A DNA stretch of 64,000 nucleotides from Azolla caroliniana (lineage: Eukaryota; Polypodiophyta): positions 5,332,001-5,396,000 of the forward strand of contig JBHGNT010000001.1 in NCBI GenBank assembly GCA_043228905.1. The letters are read 5' to 3'. Shown here piece after piece: positions 31,875 through 44,000 of this stretch. Positions within the stretch are counted from its first letter, which is position 1. Each line of letters begins with the position of its first letter. The notes below the pieces were generated by a model. That model was not told the origin of the DNA and did not search any database. It saw only the letters and a program-made list of their open reading frames with translations. A program made the position numbers and the translations under genes.

Positions 31875-33989
31875 ATGAGAGCACTCCACTTTGCTCGCAT
31901 CAAGGCTGCAGTTTGCAAGCTCTGCACTGGGATCCGGCCATACTCCACTTCGATCCTGTCTTCTGCTCGAGATGACCTAATCACCTCCTTAAAGACCTGC
32001 AAAAGCATACAGGAAGCTCGGATCTTGCATAACAATGCTCTCTTCCATGGCTATGAAAATGACATCTTCCTCTCGAATCGTCTCCTTCAGGTCTATGGGA
32101 ACTTCGGATCTCTCCAAGATGCAGAAACACTTATATACCGGCAGAATGTAAACCCTAATCTCTACTCATGGAACATCATGATCAATGTATACAGTGAGAA
32201 TGGTATGATGAAGAAAGCGTGGGATATTTTTGATGATATGCCATGTAGAGATGTGGTCACATGGAATGCCATGATGTCATCATGCATAAAACATGGGCTT
32301 CATCATGATGCATTACGGCTATTTTGGTCCATGCATCATGATGGAATCTCATATAATGGCATCACATTTGTGAGTGCCCTTGACGCTTGCTCACTTGACC
32401 GTGACTGTGAACATCATCATTATCATGGGATCAGGAAAGGCTATGAAATCCATGGTTTTGTTGCTTGTTTGGGGTTTGATGAGGATGTTATGGTTGGAAA
32501 TGCCCTGATCACTTTCTATGGTATTAAGTACGGTGATATTTACGGTGCGTCGTGGGTTTTCTCACACATGCCACAGCAGGATGTCGTGTCCTGGACATCT
32601 ATGATGTCATCATATACCCAAAGTGGGGATGGAGAAGAATCTCTACATTTGTTCTATTTGATGCATTGTAATAAGCGCATGAAACCCGATAAGGTTGCTT
32701 ATATTTGTGCTCTTGATGCTTGTGCAAATGTGTTTGCACTGGATGATGGACGAGTGATTCATGCATTGATAGGAGAAAATCTCGTTTCGGACCTTGGAGT
32801 GGTCTTGTCCACTGCCCTTGTGAACATGTATGGTGAATGCGATCGTGTTGATGATGCAAAATATGTGTTTTCACGAATGTCGAAACGGAATATAGTCTGC
32901 TGGACAGCTATGTTGTCTGCTTTTTCAAGGAACGGCCATGGAAGGGAGGCTTTACAACTCTTCTATAGGATGAAAGCCGACGGCATTGACCCCAACAACA
33001 TAACGTTTGCGTTTGTGATCGATGCATGCACTATTATTCTTTCTCTATCAGAAGGACAAACGATTCATGGAGATATAGTGAAGAAAGGTCATGAAAAGGA
33101 TACTGCAGTTTCTACGAGTCTCGTCAACTTGTATGGAAATTGTCACTGCATGAATGAGGCAAGGTTTGTTTTCTATGGGATGCAAGAAAAGAGTGTTGTC
33201 TCATGGAGTAACATGATTACTACATGTACCCAAAATGGGTCTCCCAAAGAAGCTCTCAATATCTTCCATGGGATGCAAGAATGTGGTGTGAAACCGAATA
33301 TGATCACATTCGTTTGCCTTTTGGAGGCATGTTCTAGCCTAACATCTCTTCATGATGGACGAGCTATTGATATGTGTATTGATGAATCTGGTTTAGGGGG
33401 AGATGTGATGTTAGGAAATGCATTAATGAGTATGTATGGTAAATGTGGGAGCTTTCAAGATGCTGAGAGGGTTTTCCATCAATTGTCTGATCGAACTGTT
33501 GTTTCATGGACAGCTTTGGTTTCATCGTTTGCACAAAGTGGGCATGGTGCCGACGCATTGGCTTATCTACACCAGATGATGTTGGAAGGCATTATTCCAG
33601 ATAGTATTGCCTTGACATCAGTCCTTTCGGCATGTAGTCATTCGGGGTTGATCGATGAAGCTAAGTGCATTTTATGTGAAACAATGAAAGGGGATTGTGT
33701 CTCGCAAACCATGGACCATTTCTTCTGTATGGTTGATATCCTTGCTCGAGCGGGTCAACTGGATGAGGCACAGACTTTGCTTTGGAAAATTCCATTTCAA
33801 AACTTGACTCTTCCATGGCTTTCTCTCTTAGGGGCTTGTAGAAATCATGGAGCTGTGGAGAGAGGGATATATGTGGCAACTTGTTGTTTTGAGCAAGACC
33901 CACATCATTCCTCGGCCTACACGATGCTCGGAAATGTTTTTGCTACAGATACTATGTTTGAAAATGAAGAGATTAGAATTTTTTTCTGA
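31875..33989 (+). CDS. PLS-class PPR protein (gene 2), 704 aa, probably mitochondrial
   Basis: An intact intronless frame. The first 28 residues are basic and rich in Ala, Cys and Ser, and end in a RPYSTS motif, a good mitochondrial presequence with an R-x-x-S type cleavage site. From about residue 34 the protein is a run of PPR motifs: LLQVYGNFGSLQDAETL, LYSWNIMINVYSENGMM, RDVVTWNAMMSSCIKHG, VNMYGECDRVDDAKYVF, MSMYGKCGSFQDAERVF and ALTSVLSACSHSGLIDEAK. Residues 646-704 begin an E1-like region (LPWLSLLGACRNHGAVERG, SAYTMLGNVFA) and then stop early at EEIRIFF, without E2 or DYW. The family binds organellar RNA and mostly serves C-to-U editing or processing. The abrupt end inside E1 may be natural or a late truncation. 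A His-rich insertion (CEHHHYHGIRKG, about residue 180) breaks one motif. Confidence 0.92.
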   Translation: MRALHFARIKAAVCKLCTGIRPYSTSILSSARDDLITSLKTCKSIQEARILHNNALFHGYENDIFLSNRLLQVYGNFGSLQDAETLIYRQNVNPNLYSWNIMINVYSENGMMKKAWDIFDDMPCRDVVTWNAMMSSCIKHGLHHDALRLFWSMHHDGISYNGITFVSALDACSLDRDCEHHHYHGIRKGYEIHGFVACLGFDEDVMVGNALITFYGIKYGDIYGASWVFSHMPQQDVVSWTSMMSSYTQSGDGEESLHLFYLMHCNKRMKPDKVAYICALDACANVFALDDGRVIHALIGENLVSDLGVVLSTALVNMYGECDRVDDAKYVFSRMSKRNIVCWTAMLSAFSRNGHGREALQLFYRMKADGIDPNNITFAFVIDACTIILSLSEGQTIHGDIVKKGHEKDTAVSTSLVNLYGNCHCMNEARFVFYGMQEKSVVSWSNMITTCTQNGSPKEALNIFHGMQECGVKPNMITFVCLLEACSSLTSLHDGRAIDMCIDESGLGGDVMLGNALMSMYGKCGSFQDAERVFHQLSDRTVVSWTALVSSFAQSGHGADALAYLHQMMLEGIIPDSIALTSVLSACSHSGLIDEAKCILCETMKGDCVSQTMDHFFCMVDILARAGQLDEAQTLLWKIPFQNLTLPWLSLLGACRNHGAVERGIYVATCCFEQDPHHSSAYTMLGNVFATDTMFENEEIRIFF

Positions 33990-35839
33990 ATGTAAAGTGA
34001 GGTGCCCAATGATTATTTGCTTTAGATTAGAGAGGTGGCTACATAGGGGATACAGTGGAGATGTACTCTAAAAAGGATGCTTTGGAGATGAAAGGGGAGA
34101 AATGTTTCTAATATTACTGACACGTAAATTAATTTACATTGCAATATTGTGGGTTTTTATATTATGTACATATGTAACCCCAACCTTTCGACAAAGTAAT
34201 TATATTAATGAGCTCTGTATGGACCGTTTTGCCCTTTCTAGTTTCTTGATAAGCATTTTCTGCCTTATTTGCTCTCTCATGGATAGCTCATCAACCCAAG
34301 AGAATTGATGCATGAGTTATAAAAATCAGCAACGTTGTTAGCATAATAGAGATGTGGATGCATCTTGTATGGCCATCATCAATGTCAATTCAACAAGCAG
34401 CATAGATTCTGACTAACTTAAACAGTTGACTAACCAATCGATGATTTTTTAGAAACCTGATCATATGTTCGATGAATGGATGGATTAAGGCTTGTACTTA
34501 TATTGTTTCTAACACAAGATTTGCATTTGCTTGAACTTTACTGATATCTTCCCATGTATTTGAGTATGCAGTGAGATATTATGGTAGGGTGTAATGGGTT
34601 TTGTTTCTCATTCTTTCCGCTCTGATTATTGAGTCAGGTGTTGATGTCAAATGACGATTGCTAAAGTGCAACTCATGGCTTCTACATCGGAAGAAGAAAA
34701 TGTTAAGTTTGAATTCAATGATACAGCGAAGCTTGGCTTCATAACTATACAGAATATTACTATAGTGCCTTGTAGGCATATAATGACCTTCAAGCCTCTG
34801 TGAATAATGTTTCATATGCCTCCTAGAAATGATTGTATTTGGTAATCATTTTCCACTTTGCCTATTATGACTGCTACTCCAGAATTGATGGCATTTGAAT
34901 CGTGAAAATGTTGGTTATCCAATATTCAAAGAATCGAACTCATGGTGTGCATCCATAATGTCTAAAATAATTTGTTGTAGATAAGAGCTTGGTTAGTGGT
35001 GATGACACTGTGTATGGCGGATTACAGTATATATTCAATAGTGGAGTCTAATGTAGGATGGAGGGTGTATTAGGGTGGATATTGTATACATCACTCTTCT
35101 AGCTTTTATGTTTCTTAACAAAATTGGATGTTTTTCTTGTGACAATATGCATATCAGCCTTCAGAGCACAACTTGTCTGCATATAATTCCCTTACACAAA
35201 TTCCTTAGGATACTAGTTTTTAGGTAGATCACATTTGCAAATAAGAGAAAATGCATAACACATGCAATGTTAGGCAATTAATGTCACACATAATAACATT
35301 TTGTTAACTAGATGTCCGTAAGCCCTTACCAATATCAAATTAAGAAATGATATCAACAAGCATGAACTGGAGATGTTCTGGAGCAAGTTAGACTTTGTGA
35401 AATGGAATGAAATGTTATATTCACGTCTTCAAAAGATCAAAATGACCTGTGAGACCAAAGAAATTACATCCCATGGTATCTTATACAATATCTTGACAAT
35501 GTTCTACAAAGAGCATGCCCAAGCTCTACCACAAAAGAGGTGGAAGCCAGGCCACTTAAAAAAGAAACATTATATTTGAAATATGATATATATATAAATA
35601 TATATGTATGTATATGTGTGTATATGTTAGCTACTTGTTAGCCTTCTTTGAGAAAACATCCAAGAAACTACAAGACGTGTGTACGACGGAACCAGAGTTC
35701 ATTTACATGATTGCTGTATTCACCATGCCGAAGGACCATGAAGAATATATATATTTATATGATTTAATTCCAGCAACAATACACAGTTGTCCATCGTGTG
35801 CAGAGGAAATGATTATGACGTGTAAAGAATGAACCCAAT
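33990..35839. other. Intergenic between PPR gene 2 and the kinase gene, no gene seen
   Basis: Convergent 3' flanks. Frames at 34102-34308, 34579-34815, 35373-35579 and 35608-35832 have no family features. AT-rich microsatellite-like sequence lies at 35583-35627. Confidence 0.5.
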
Positions 35840-38800
35840 TTATGGTTTAGGCTTTTTGGCTGGAGCAGTTTTTTGCTCTTCTAGAAAGGAGATATATTCC
35901 TTTCTTACATTCCAAAGGGCCTCTGCCACCTCCTTCATCGTTGGTCGATCAAGCTTTGTTGGGGCTGTGCACTGGAATGCGAGCTCTGAGATCCTTGTAG
36001 CCACCTTGCAAGATGCATTGGATCTCTCAAGCTTTGGGTCAAGTATCTCAATAATTTTCCCACTCAAGAACTTTCTGAATGCCTGGATGAAAATAGCGGG
36101 ATTCAAATATTGCTCAATGTATACATGTATGGACATAGCCTTTATCAGTCTGTTTCAATTGCAATTGGAATATGGAAATGTTTTGCATGTTTATTTTATC
36201 TATGAAATATACAATATGGAATATTCGAGTAATTCCAAAGTGTCCAATAGCCATACATAGATAGGTACATAGATAAACAGAAAGATACACACATACATAT
36301 ACAGAATTCATGCATTTATATATTCATACATACATACACATGCATATAGATAAAAACATGGATATGCAGAAGAAGTGGAAAGAGAGGTTGTCCCCCCATT
36401 GTAGGAGCAAAGAAAGCTAGTAATTTTCACGCACGAAGGAAAGTCCTAGTAGATCACTACAATGTCATAGTGACATCTTTGTGTGGGTTTGTAATCAATA
36501 AAGTGTACGGTAATTTCGATTACTTTAAACAAGCCATAAATCTTAAGATGAAACAGTGCTGCTTTCAAATTACATGTAGTGACGACAGAGCCACTGGACA
36601 CACATGCATAAATATAACATATATACACAGATAATTTGACATCTTGCAATAGACAGATGGATTCCTCTGGAGATAGATACATACATATCAATACTATAGA
36701 TACTTTATTTTGTATGTATAGACATTCAACTCTCTCAATGAACTTACCCATCTTAAAGCAACCTTCTCCTTCATGTCCTTTTTCTCGTCAATGGGTCGCC
36801 TACCGGTTATGATTTCGATCAACAAAATGCCAAAGGAATAAACATCACTCTTCTCTGTAAGACGGAACGTTTTCAAGTATTCAGGATCTAGATAGCCTGT
36901 TGTTCCCTTCACTTCAGTGGAGACATGTGTCTCACCAATCTCTATCGGACCCATCCGCGAGTACCCAAAATCAGCAACCTTTGCCCGAAACTTCTCAGTC
37001 AAGAGGATATTTGAGGGTTTCACGTCCCGATGTATGATTGGTTTACCTTGAACACGAAAGAAAATATGTTTTTCTTCATATTAATGCTAACATATTTATC
37101 AGTTTCACGTTTACTCAAAACTTTACATAAAAGGCATATAAGCTAATGTTCCCATTGCTTTCTTTGGTCAAGCCTGTGCTAGTTGTGGAGTGAACAAGAA
37201 CTTAGAAAAGCTTTTTTCTTAGCAAAGTAGGGACTGAAATTGATTCAAGATGTAATAATGAACAAGGTAACTCGTTAAGCTTCAATGACATAGCATGTCA
37301 TTGTAGCCTTCAGTCACATTGTCAACCCATATGGAATGAAGTCATACAATTGGTACTCCCATAAGTACCTGTGCCTTCTTTAGACAGAGATTACAAGATT
37401 CATGATCAGATTTGATCAAAGGCAATAAATACTCATATTCTAATGGATAAGATTAAAATACATGTAATGCATAGGTTGCTACAACCCTCGTGATGTCAAG
37501 AACATGGAAATGCTTTGGGACACTTAACAAATCACAGTCTTGCGATAGAAGCAGGCATCACAAAACCTATTCCATCTACACAAAAAATTCTGCTCTGGGA
37601 TTCCATTTAAGAAACGGGTATTCATATGGAGATGCTTATAGGGTATTCTTCCCAATTGGTTGAATTTTTAAAGGAGAAAGCTAGCTTCTTACATTGTGCA
37701 TGATGTGGACATCCCACTTCATACATTCTCTCTTTACTTTGTGTGCTTCTAAGCACTTCAGTATCTAATCAGCACTTTGTACAACCCCGCATTCAGGTTT
37801 CCACAAAAAATATGATGCGTGTCTGAGCGTGCAGGTGGGAATGCATGTATGCATATATTCTTCATAGACAAAACAGAGGCATTATTTCTGTACCCTGCTT
37901 GTTTTAATTAGTTACAATGAGTGTTTTGTTAGTGCACGATTATGAAAAACAAGTTCACCATACTTCAAAAACCTTAAACAAATGTACATGCATAAATATG
38001 TTAAACTCACCTGCATACATATGGAGGTACGTTAGTGCATGAGCGACATCTATACAAATATCAAGGCGCATTGATAGATCAAGTGTGATGCCATGTAAGC
38101 CTAAACAAATATCAATTGTTAGTTTCTGGATGTTACTGCAAAAAATAGTCCACAATTATGACTTTCCCTAGACATATTGACGTGTGTATATATGCAAATA
38201 TCCAGCCTTAATATGAAAGACTTATGATAAGAAATCAGACCTACTGTATTAATGCACCCTTTATTGGAGGGCAGTTAAGGACCTCGCTCCAACTAATGGT
38301 GCATTCACACCTTGAAATCTTATTACAGGCATTTCACATTAGGTCGGATATTAGGAATGTAACAACTATTATGGTAAGGGTACAATACCCGAAAAGCAGT
38401 GGCCCTAGCTGGTTGGATATTAACAAGAATACTTAAGTTGTCAGAAAAAGTTATGAAGTTTACTAGAAGAGATGTGCACTATTACGGTGAACAATTTTCA
38501 AAGTTTAAGGGCATTTTGGTAACTAATCGAATCCATAGGAGTTTTCCCCTCCCCCCCTCTAAATATGGGACTGAATGCATGTAAAAACACAAAATTGTGA
38601 TCAGCACATACCTATGTTGACAGAAAAAGTTACGAAGTTTCCTACAAGAGATGTGTATTATTACTGTAAAAAGAAATTAAAGTTTTGGGGCATTCTGGTG
38701 ACTAAGTGAAACCCAAGGGTATACTGGGTGTTTTATCACCCCCCCTTCTAAATATAGAAATGAATGCTTGTAGTAACACAAAATAGTGGTCAGCACATAC

Positions 38801-41101
38801 CATCAAGGTGTTGCCTTAAATTACCATTGGGGACATATTCCACAACTAGGATGCGTTCATCATGTTCGTTCATATAACCAATCATCTTAACAAGGTTAAG
38901 GTGATCAATACTCAGAAGCATTTCAACCTCATTATCAAACTCCGTCGAAATGCGTGAATCGTAGATTTTCTGTAATAAAAGATGTGTGCACATAAAAATT
39001 ATCTTTGCTTTGTGAGAGTGCATGAATTTCTCAAGAGAAAAGAAAACCACTTTATCAACCAATATAATGAAAGACAAACCTTTTTGGCTCTTTTAATTGC
39101 CACAACCATGCCATCTTGAAGCTTTCCTTTATAGACAATACCAAAGCCTCCTTGACCAATCTTACAAGATGGATGGAACTTTTTTGTTGCTTTGCTGAGC
39201 TCTGAGAGTGTGAAAGTCTTGCCTCCTCGTGGTGTCAAAGTATTGACAGTGCCAACATGTGGCTTTAGCAAGTGTTTCTGTGAAGATGAGGTGCTAAAAG
39301 TCTTCGAAGTAGAAGCACTAAAAGAGTTCTCTTCACCAGAACTCGACAACGAGCTGCCTGTACTCATTAACATTTCAAGTTAGAGCAGCTAAGATAATAG
39401 ACGGATTAAACTCTCCCTCCTCCTTCCTTTTTTGTGTGTGTCTGTGCCGGTGTTCTTTGCGACTGGTTTCTAACATATATTTCCATGTTATTAAGTGTCA
39501 AATCTTTAACTGTATTTATTTCAAAGGGGTTACAAGTTTTATATGTAAACACACACACACGCACATATATATATATATATATATATATCTGCAAAGTTTG
39601 TGTTTCATTCCCTATATTTTCAAATTGGGTTCCCATAGTTACCAATTCCAACCATTTCTGTTGGTGCGGCAACTATGCATGTAATGATTTTCTTCTGTAT
39701 CTCTCTAGAACCTTTTAAATTACTAGATAGCTATTACACTTTAAGAGAAAAAATACTACAGCTATTAACTTATAAATTGCTGTCTCTACTCTTCAAGGTT
39801 TAAGGTAGAGAATCATATAAGAAAAAAACATTGCAAGAAAAACATAAAGGCATCGGCATGAAATGCTACTCACTTGTTGCTCTTGTCAACACAAAACTCT
39901 TGGTCTTCTTTTTCTTCTGGAGGCATGGAAACAACATGGCACATGTTGCAAGAAAACCACCACCAAAAGAAACTAAAATTGCTGGATATGGTGCTTCATT
40001 GACATCCGAAATAGACATATTTCTTGATAAGATGAAACTAGCATCCATGGACATTGACGCCATGTCCACCCTTTCCTCAACATCTTCATACCCAAACAAA
40101 GATATCTTGAAAGACCCATTACTATTGCACCACCATGGTGGATCTAGTCTTTCATTACTCTTCAACTTACTACCATCTGAAAGCATCCAGAAAAGTAAAA
40201 CTCAATTATATCTCTAAGCATCTCTAACCAACCTGACCATGAACTGAACTGAATACCCTGACCAACCCAAAGTTTCAAAACAACAAAGAGGTGCTAGATC
40301 TAACTCTATTTTCATGTCTTCAATTTAACTTTTGCCCAAGCCAAGAAAACAGAGGAGCTATAGGCCAATTTTTAACTCAATCTTCTTTTAAGCATTTGGA
40401 ATACTCCTATATGATTATCTCTCAACCAATATGAAAGCAAGAGGACAGCTCATCGCATCAACACAACTCCAATTTGAGTGATCCTTAACCTGCAGACCAT
40501 AATACCCAAATTCTAATCCCAAAACATCAGCAAGAAACCCTAATCAGAAAACCCTATCTGCAATGCCTGAATCATAAAATCTTATCAATGAACTCTAGTT
40601 CCCAAAACCTACTCTCCAAACACTAATTGGTAGACCCATAATTGCCCAAACAACAATCTGTAAACGTTAACCCAACACTAAGCCAGAACCTTAATTTTCC
40701 AAATCCTAATCTCTCAGATCCTAATTCTCAACCTCTGGTTCATAAACCCTCATCCTCAATCCATACATTTAATCCATATAATTGAATCCCCAAAAATTGA
40801 TCTACAGGATACTGTAAGTTCCTAAACCCTGTTCCGTAATCCCTAATTCCGAAACCTTAATCTCTAAAATCTTAATCCACAAACTATAATCCCCTCTAAT
40901 CAATAGACCCTAATCCACGGAACCCTAATTTCCATAAGCCCTGACTCCTAAACGCTAATCCCCAACCTTAAAACCTACATTTTAAACAAACATGAAGGAA
41001 TACAACTAACCTGAATCATATACATTGCAGAGTAAAGCAGAGCTTCCAACACTTGCAGAGAGCAGAAGACATAGCCACAGCAACAGAAGTTTAACATACA
41101 T
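35840..41101 (-). CDS. Receptor-like kinase, CRCK-like (calmodulin-binding RLCK family), seven exons, 490 aa
   Basis: Exons assembled by hand: 41101-41011, 40176-39874, 39357-39080, 38969-38801, 38100-38011, 37046-36748 and 36082-35840. All introns are GT-AG, phases agree, and the total of 1,473 nt is open to the stop. Residues 1-22 form a signal peptide (MYVK, then a Leu-rich core). A short ectodomain follows, with two N-glycosylation sequons (NGS, NMS) and the WWC motif. A membrane segment lies at 96-116, then KKKK. After a Ser/Thr-rich linker comes a Ser/Thr kinase domain: [12 protein letters not shown] (198-209), catalytic K220 in VAIK, HRD 316-318, DFG 336-338 and [10 protein letters not shown]. 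The [45 protein letters not shown] and LAFQC blocks match CRCK kinases, whose known roles are Ca2+/calmodulin and immune signalling. The signal peptide plus membrane anchor is an unusual front end for a 'cytoplasmic' kinase family. The function here is inferred from the kinase domain. Confidence 0.9.
38438..38801. repeat. 178-bp tandem duplication in intron 4 of the kinase gene, doubling the splice donor
   Basis: Copy 1 (38438-38615) and copy 2 (38616-38801) share gtt.tcagaaaaagtta.gaagtt, agagatgtg.a.tatta, ggcattctggt/ggcattttggt, tctaaatat.g.a.tgaatgc and cagcacatacc. Copy 2 ends exactly at the exon 4 donor (gtatgtgctg on the minus strand). Copy 1 carries the same donor-like string at 38603-38612, so a decoy 5' splice site sits inside the intron. 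Confidence 0.85.
39564..39588. repeat. (AT)n microsatellite in intron 2 of the kinase gene
   Basis: A pure AT run preceded by (AC)n at 39548-39561. It gives rise to several chance ORFs on both strands, none of them genes. Confidence 0.9.
40500..40960. repeat. Degenerate telomere-like CCCTAA repeats in intron 1 of the kinase gene
   Basis: The intron is dominated by variants of 'aaccctaatc' (for example at about 40536, 40549, 40737, 40860, 40908 and 40920) with an irregular period of roughly 12-20 bases. The plant telomere unit is CCCTAAA. This may be an old interstitial telomeric tract or a simple-sequence expansion. Confidence 0.65.
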
Positions 41102-41449
41102 GGATACCAGTCTCTGTGTGAGACCGCTGTGTATTTGTTATTGGTCTTCTTTCTTGTTTTTTCAGGACATGGGCAAAGGAGAAGAAGAACCCATATCAAT
41201 CTACTCCTGCTGAATTTCACCCAATTCGTCTTTCTTTCTTTTCTTTTCTTTTCTTTCACTGCCTTGTGTTCTTTATGCTTGGTTTGGAGTATGTATAGCA
41301 GTAGTGGTAGTAGAAGTGTTGGGTAGTGGCAGTAGTAATTAGCTTGTATCTGATCTGAAGAAGGGTAAGTTGAATGGCATTGAATGCATACCAACAACCT
41401 TGGATTTGAACCATCCCCCTCTTACATTTCAATGATCATCTTTTAGATC

Positions 41450-41500
<51 letters not shown>

Positions 41501-41541
41501 CAGGACAAAATCGCAACTTGCCTCCAGCAGTAGCAATAGTG

Positions 41542-41578
<37 letters not shown>

Positions 41579-43992
41579 ATTTTGTTCGTAGGGATCCAAT
41601 ACTATCCATAACTCTCTTTTAATTTTAATTTCCTTTACTTTGTTCCTTTGCTATTGTAATTTGTCACTCAAATCATTTAAAAGAGCATCGGTCGGTCTCG
41701 GTCAATCGGTCTTAACACCCCATGGCTTGGCCGTCCAAAAATGCAGACCCGGGGAAAAAGGAGGGGGTTGGCATGAGACCTCTTTTTCGTGTCCATTGCG
41801 ATCGATGGAAGGCCTTTGAAATAAATGAGAGGATCAATTCGTAAAGTTCCAGAAATATGCATGCCACACCTCTCTGCCTCTATCGATAAGGTCAACGACT
41901 GAGGTTTCGAAGATCATCACATCATCATTCAATTGTATCTATGGAAAATTGGTTGGCCAACCACTCAAAATTTTCTCTATTTGAGAACAAATGTATCTAT
42001 ACTCTACTTGTAGGAATTGAAAATTGAAAATTGCCATCATTCAATCACAACCATAAAACATGCAGGGAAGCTACTAGAACATATGTTTATAAATTATTAG
42101 TAAGATCAACGATGAGTGCTTTAAAATTACCCCATTGTTCAATTATGTTTATTGGAAAAATGTAGGCAAGCTAAACTATTGCCTTTGTGATAGGATTGGA
42201 TAGACTATGTGGGTTTACTTCGAATATGATCGTGATTGTAAAAAAATTAGGAATTAGAACACATGGATTCTATTGATAGAATCAACTATTAGGGGTTTGA
42301 AAACATCACATTGTTCACTGCAATTGTTAAATGAACTTGTCGTATGCATCTTTCAATGATCATGATTGCACAACATGATCCTCTCAAAAAATCTCATCAT
42401 TAATCCCCATCCCAAACACTACACTCTGTGATAGTCTACTCTTCCCTGTAGAGGCCATATCAAGATACAAGATGCTCAGTAGCTACTAGCCATATTGACA
42501 AGATTATTGGACTTGCAAAAATCAAATATTCTAACTAAGCCAACACAGACATACATTATTTTTAACCATATCTCAAGTATTTTAAAAATCCCCTAAATTA
42601 TGCACTTAATCTTACTTTTCATGTATTCATGAGTTGTAACTTTCACCCAAGTATACATGCACACATACATGTTGATGTGTGTCTAATTTTGCAAAAGCTA
42701 GACAACGTCTAATTCATATCATCATATTTTGTTCATTTTTGCATTACGATGTATTTATAGTGCAAGCATTTAATGGTCCAACTAATTGAGCAAGTGGCTA
42801 TGACAATTGCCATCATAAAAGAGGATTTTGTTTCCTTTTAGGATATTCATGTATATCATGGCTCCAGGCTTAGCATGAATAAGCACCCAACAATAGCAAG
42901 ACCAAATCTTAAATTTGAAGACAACAATATTCACAAGTTAAAACTAAGATCGTTAAAAGATTATTTGAACATCTTCAAAGTGTCATATGCAAGCTACTAT
43001 AGATTCTCATATTGCAACAAGAAATCCAACATGCATTAGACATATTGAAGTGCAAAATGTCACATGTACAACGAAGGGATTGCAAGCATTGGAAATATGT
43101 TGGTGGCTATTCTCACTAGGAGCAAATTTGTCAATTTGTTTTCAAAGCCCAGAATTCCAAGGATGAAGTTTGAAGATTTCATCGTAGCTCCTAAATAATC
43201 TCTACCTTCTTATGGTCATAGTAGCATGACATGGGGTTTGACGAAAACCACTTCAATATTGCTACATATGAAGGAGGATTTAGTCAAGGGTTTTTTCCAT
43301 TTGTATTATCCTCCTTGGATATTGTTGTGCAAATGATGCGGTCATAATGTTTGTAGGTACATCTACACATGTTATTCTTATGACCATATGATTATACAAT
43401 GAATAACTCATAAATACGTGTAACATCTCCACATGGTACATATTGGTGATGTAGACGAACCAATGAAAATCACATTATTGTCCTTCTCATTATTACAAGC
43501 TCAAGTAATTTTTTTGTCTTGCTATCATTGTATAATTGGTAACAAAGTTTAGTGTTATGACATTGTATGTGGTTACATTAAATTATGAGATGTGTTTAAC
43601 TTTTATAAACCATGATGCTACCAAGAAGGACATTGAAACATTTTAAAATGAATTGCAAAAGCTTGTAAACCAAAGGATTATATATATATATATATATATA
43701 ATTGAGTAAGTCCATTGAAAATGAAACTTTCAATCATTTCCTACCTCACCCTAAACAAATATTGCTAGTTGGCTCCTACATCACATTGCCTCAAACTAAT
43801 ATCCAATTTTACTGCTATTTTTGTGACGTATTTCGGAAATAGTTATTTTTCATTGTCAAGCATTGTTTTATCTACCTTCAAAATCTTCAATTTGACCCAT
43901 TTCATTTTACACAAACTTTTGCCACATCCCAAAATTTCCTTGAGCCACAATTTTCTACTTCAAAAACTATGCATTCCCATGGGCCATGTCAT
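41102..43992. other. Upstream region of the kinase gene and spacer
   Basis: The region holds two long CT microsatellites (41452-41497 and 41543-41577), which are GA repeats in the sense of the kinase gene and lie 350-480 bp before its ATG. An AT microsatellite is at 43678-43700. No TATA box can be assigned with confidence. The frame 41895-41677 (minus) has no family features. The rest is AT-rich and empty. Confidence 0.5.
41452..41497. repeat. (CT)23 microsatellite
   Basis: Pure CT run, (GA)n in the sense of the kinase gene. A second run of (CT)17 follows at 41543-41577. GA repeats near plant transcription starts can bind GAGA/BPC-type factors; a role here is only inference. Confidence 0.95.
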
Positions 43993-44000
43993 CCTATCAT
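43993..44000. repeat. 8-bp target-site duplication of the hAT-type MITE, left
   Basis: cctatcat, identical to 44448-44455. An exact 8-bp duplication is the hallmark of hAT-superfamily insertion. Confidence 0.88.

Noticed and set aside
27506-33989. Restorer-of-fertility-like (RFL) PPR genes
   Set aside because: RFL proteins are P-class with uniform 35-residue motifs; these are PLS-class with E1 ends.
39406-39718. ORFs on both strands with IYIYIYI runs
   Set aside because: They are translations of the AC/AT microsatellite in intron 2 of the kinase gene.
40975-41397. 140-codon minus ORF as exon 1 of the kinase gene in its own frame
   Set aside because: The signal-peptide exon uses ATG 41101 in another frame and joins exon 2 with the right phase; the longer frame does not.
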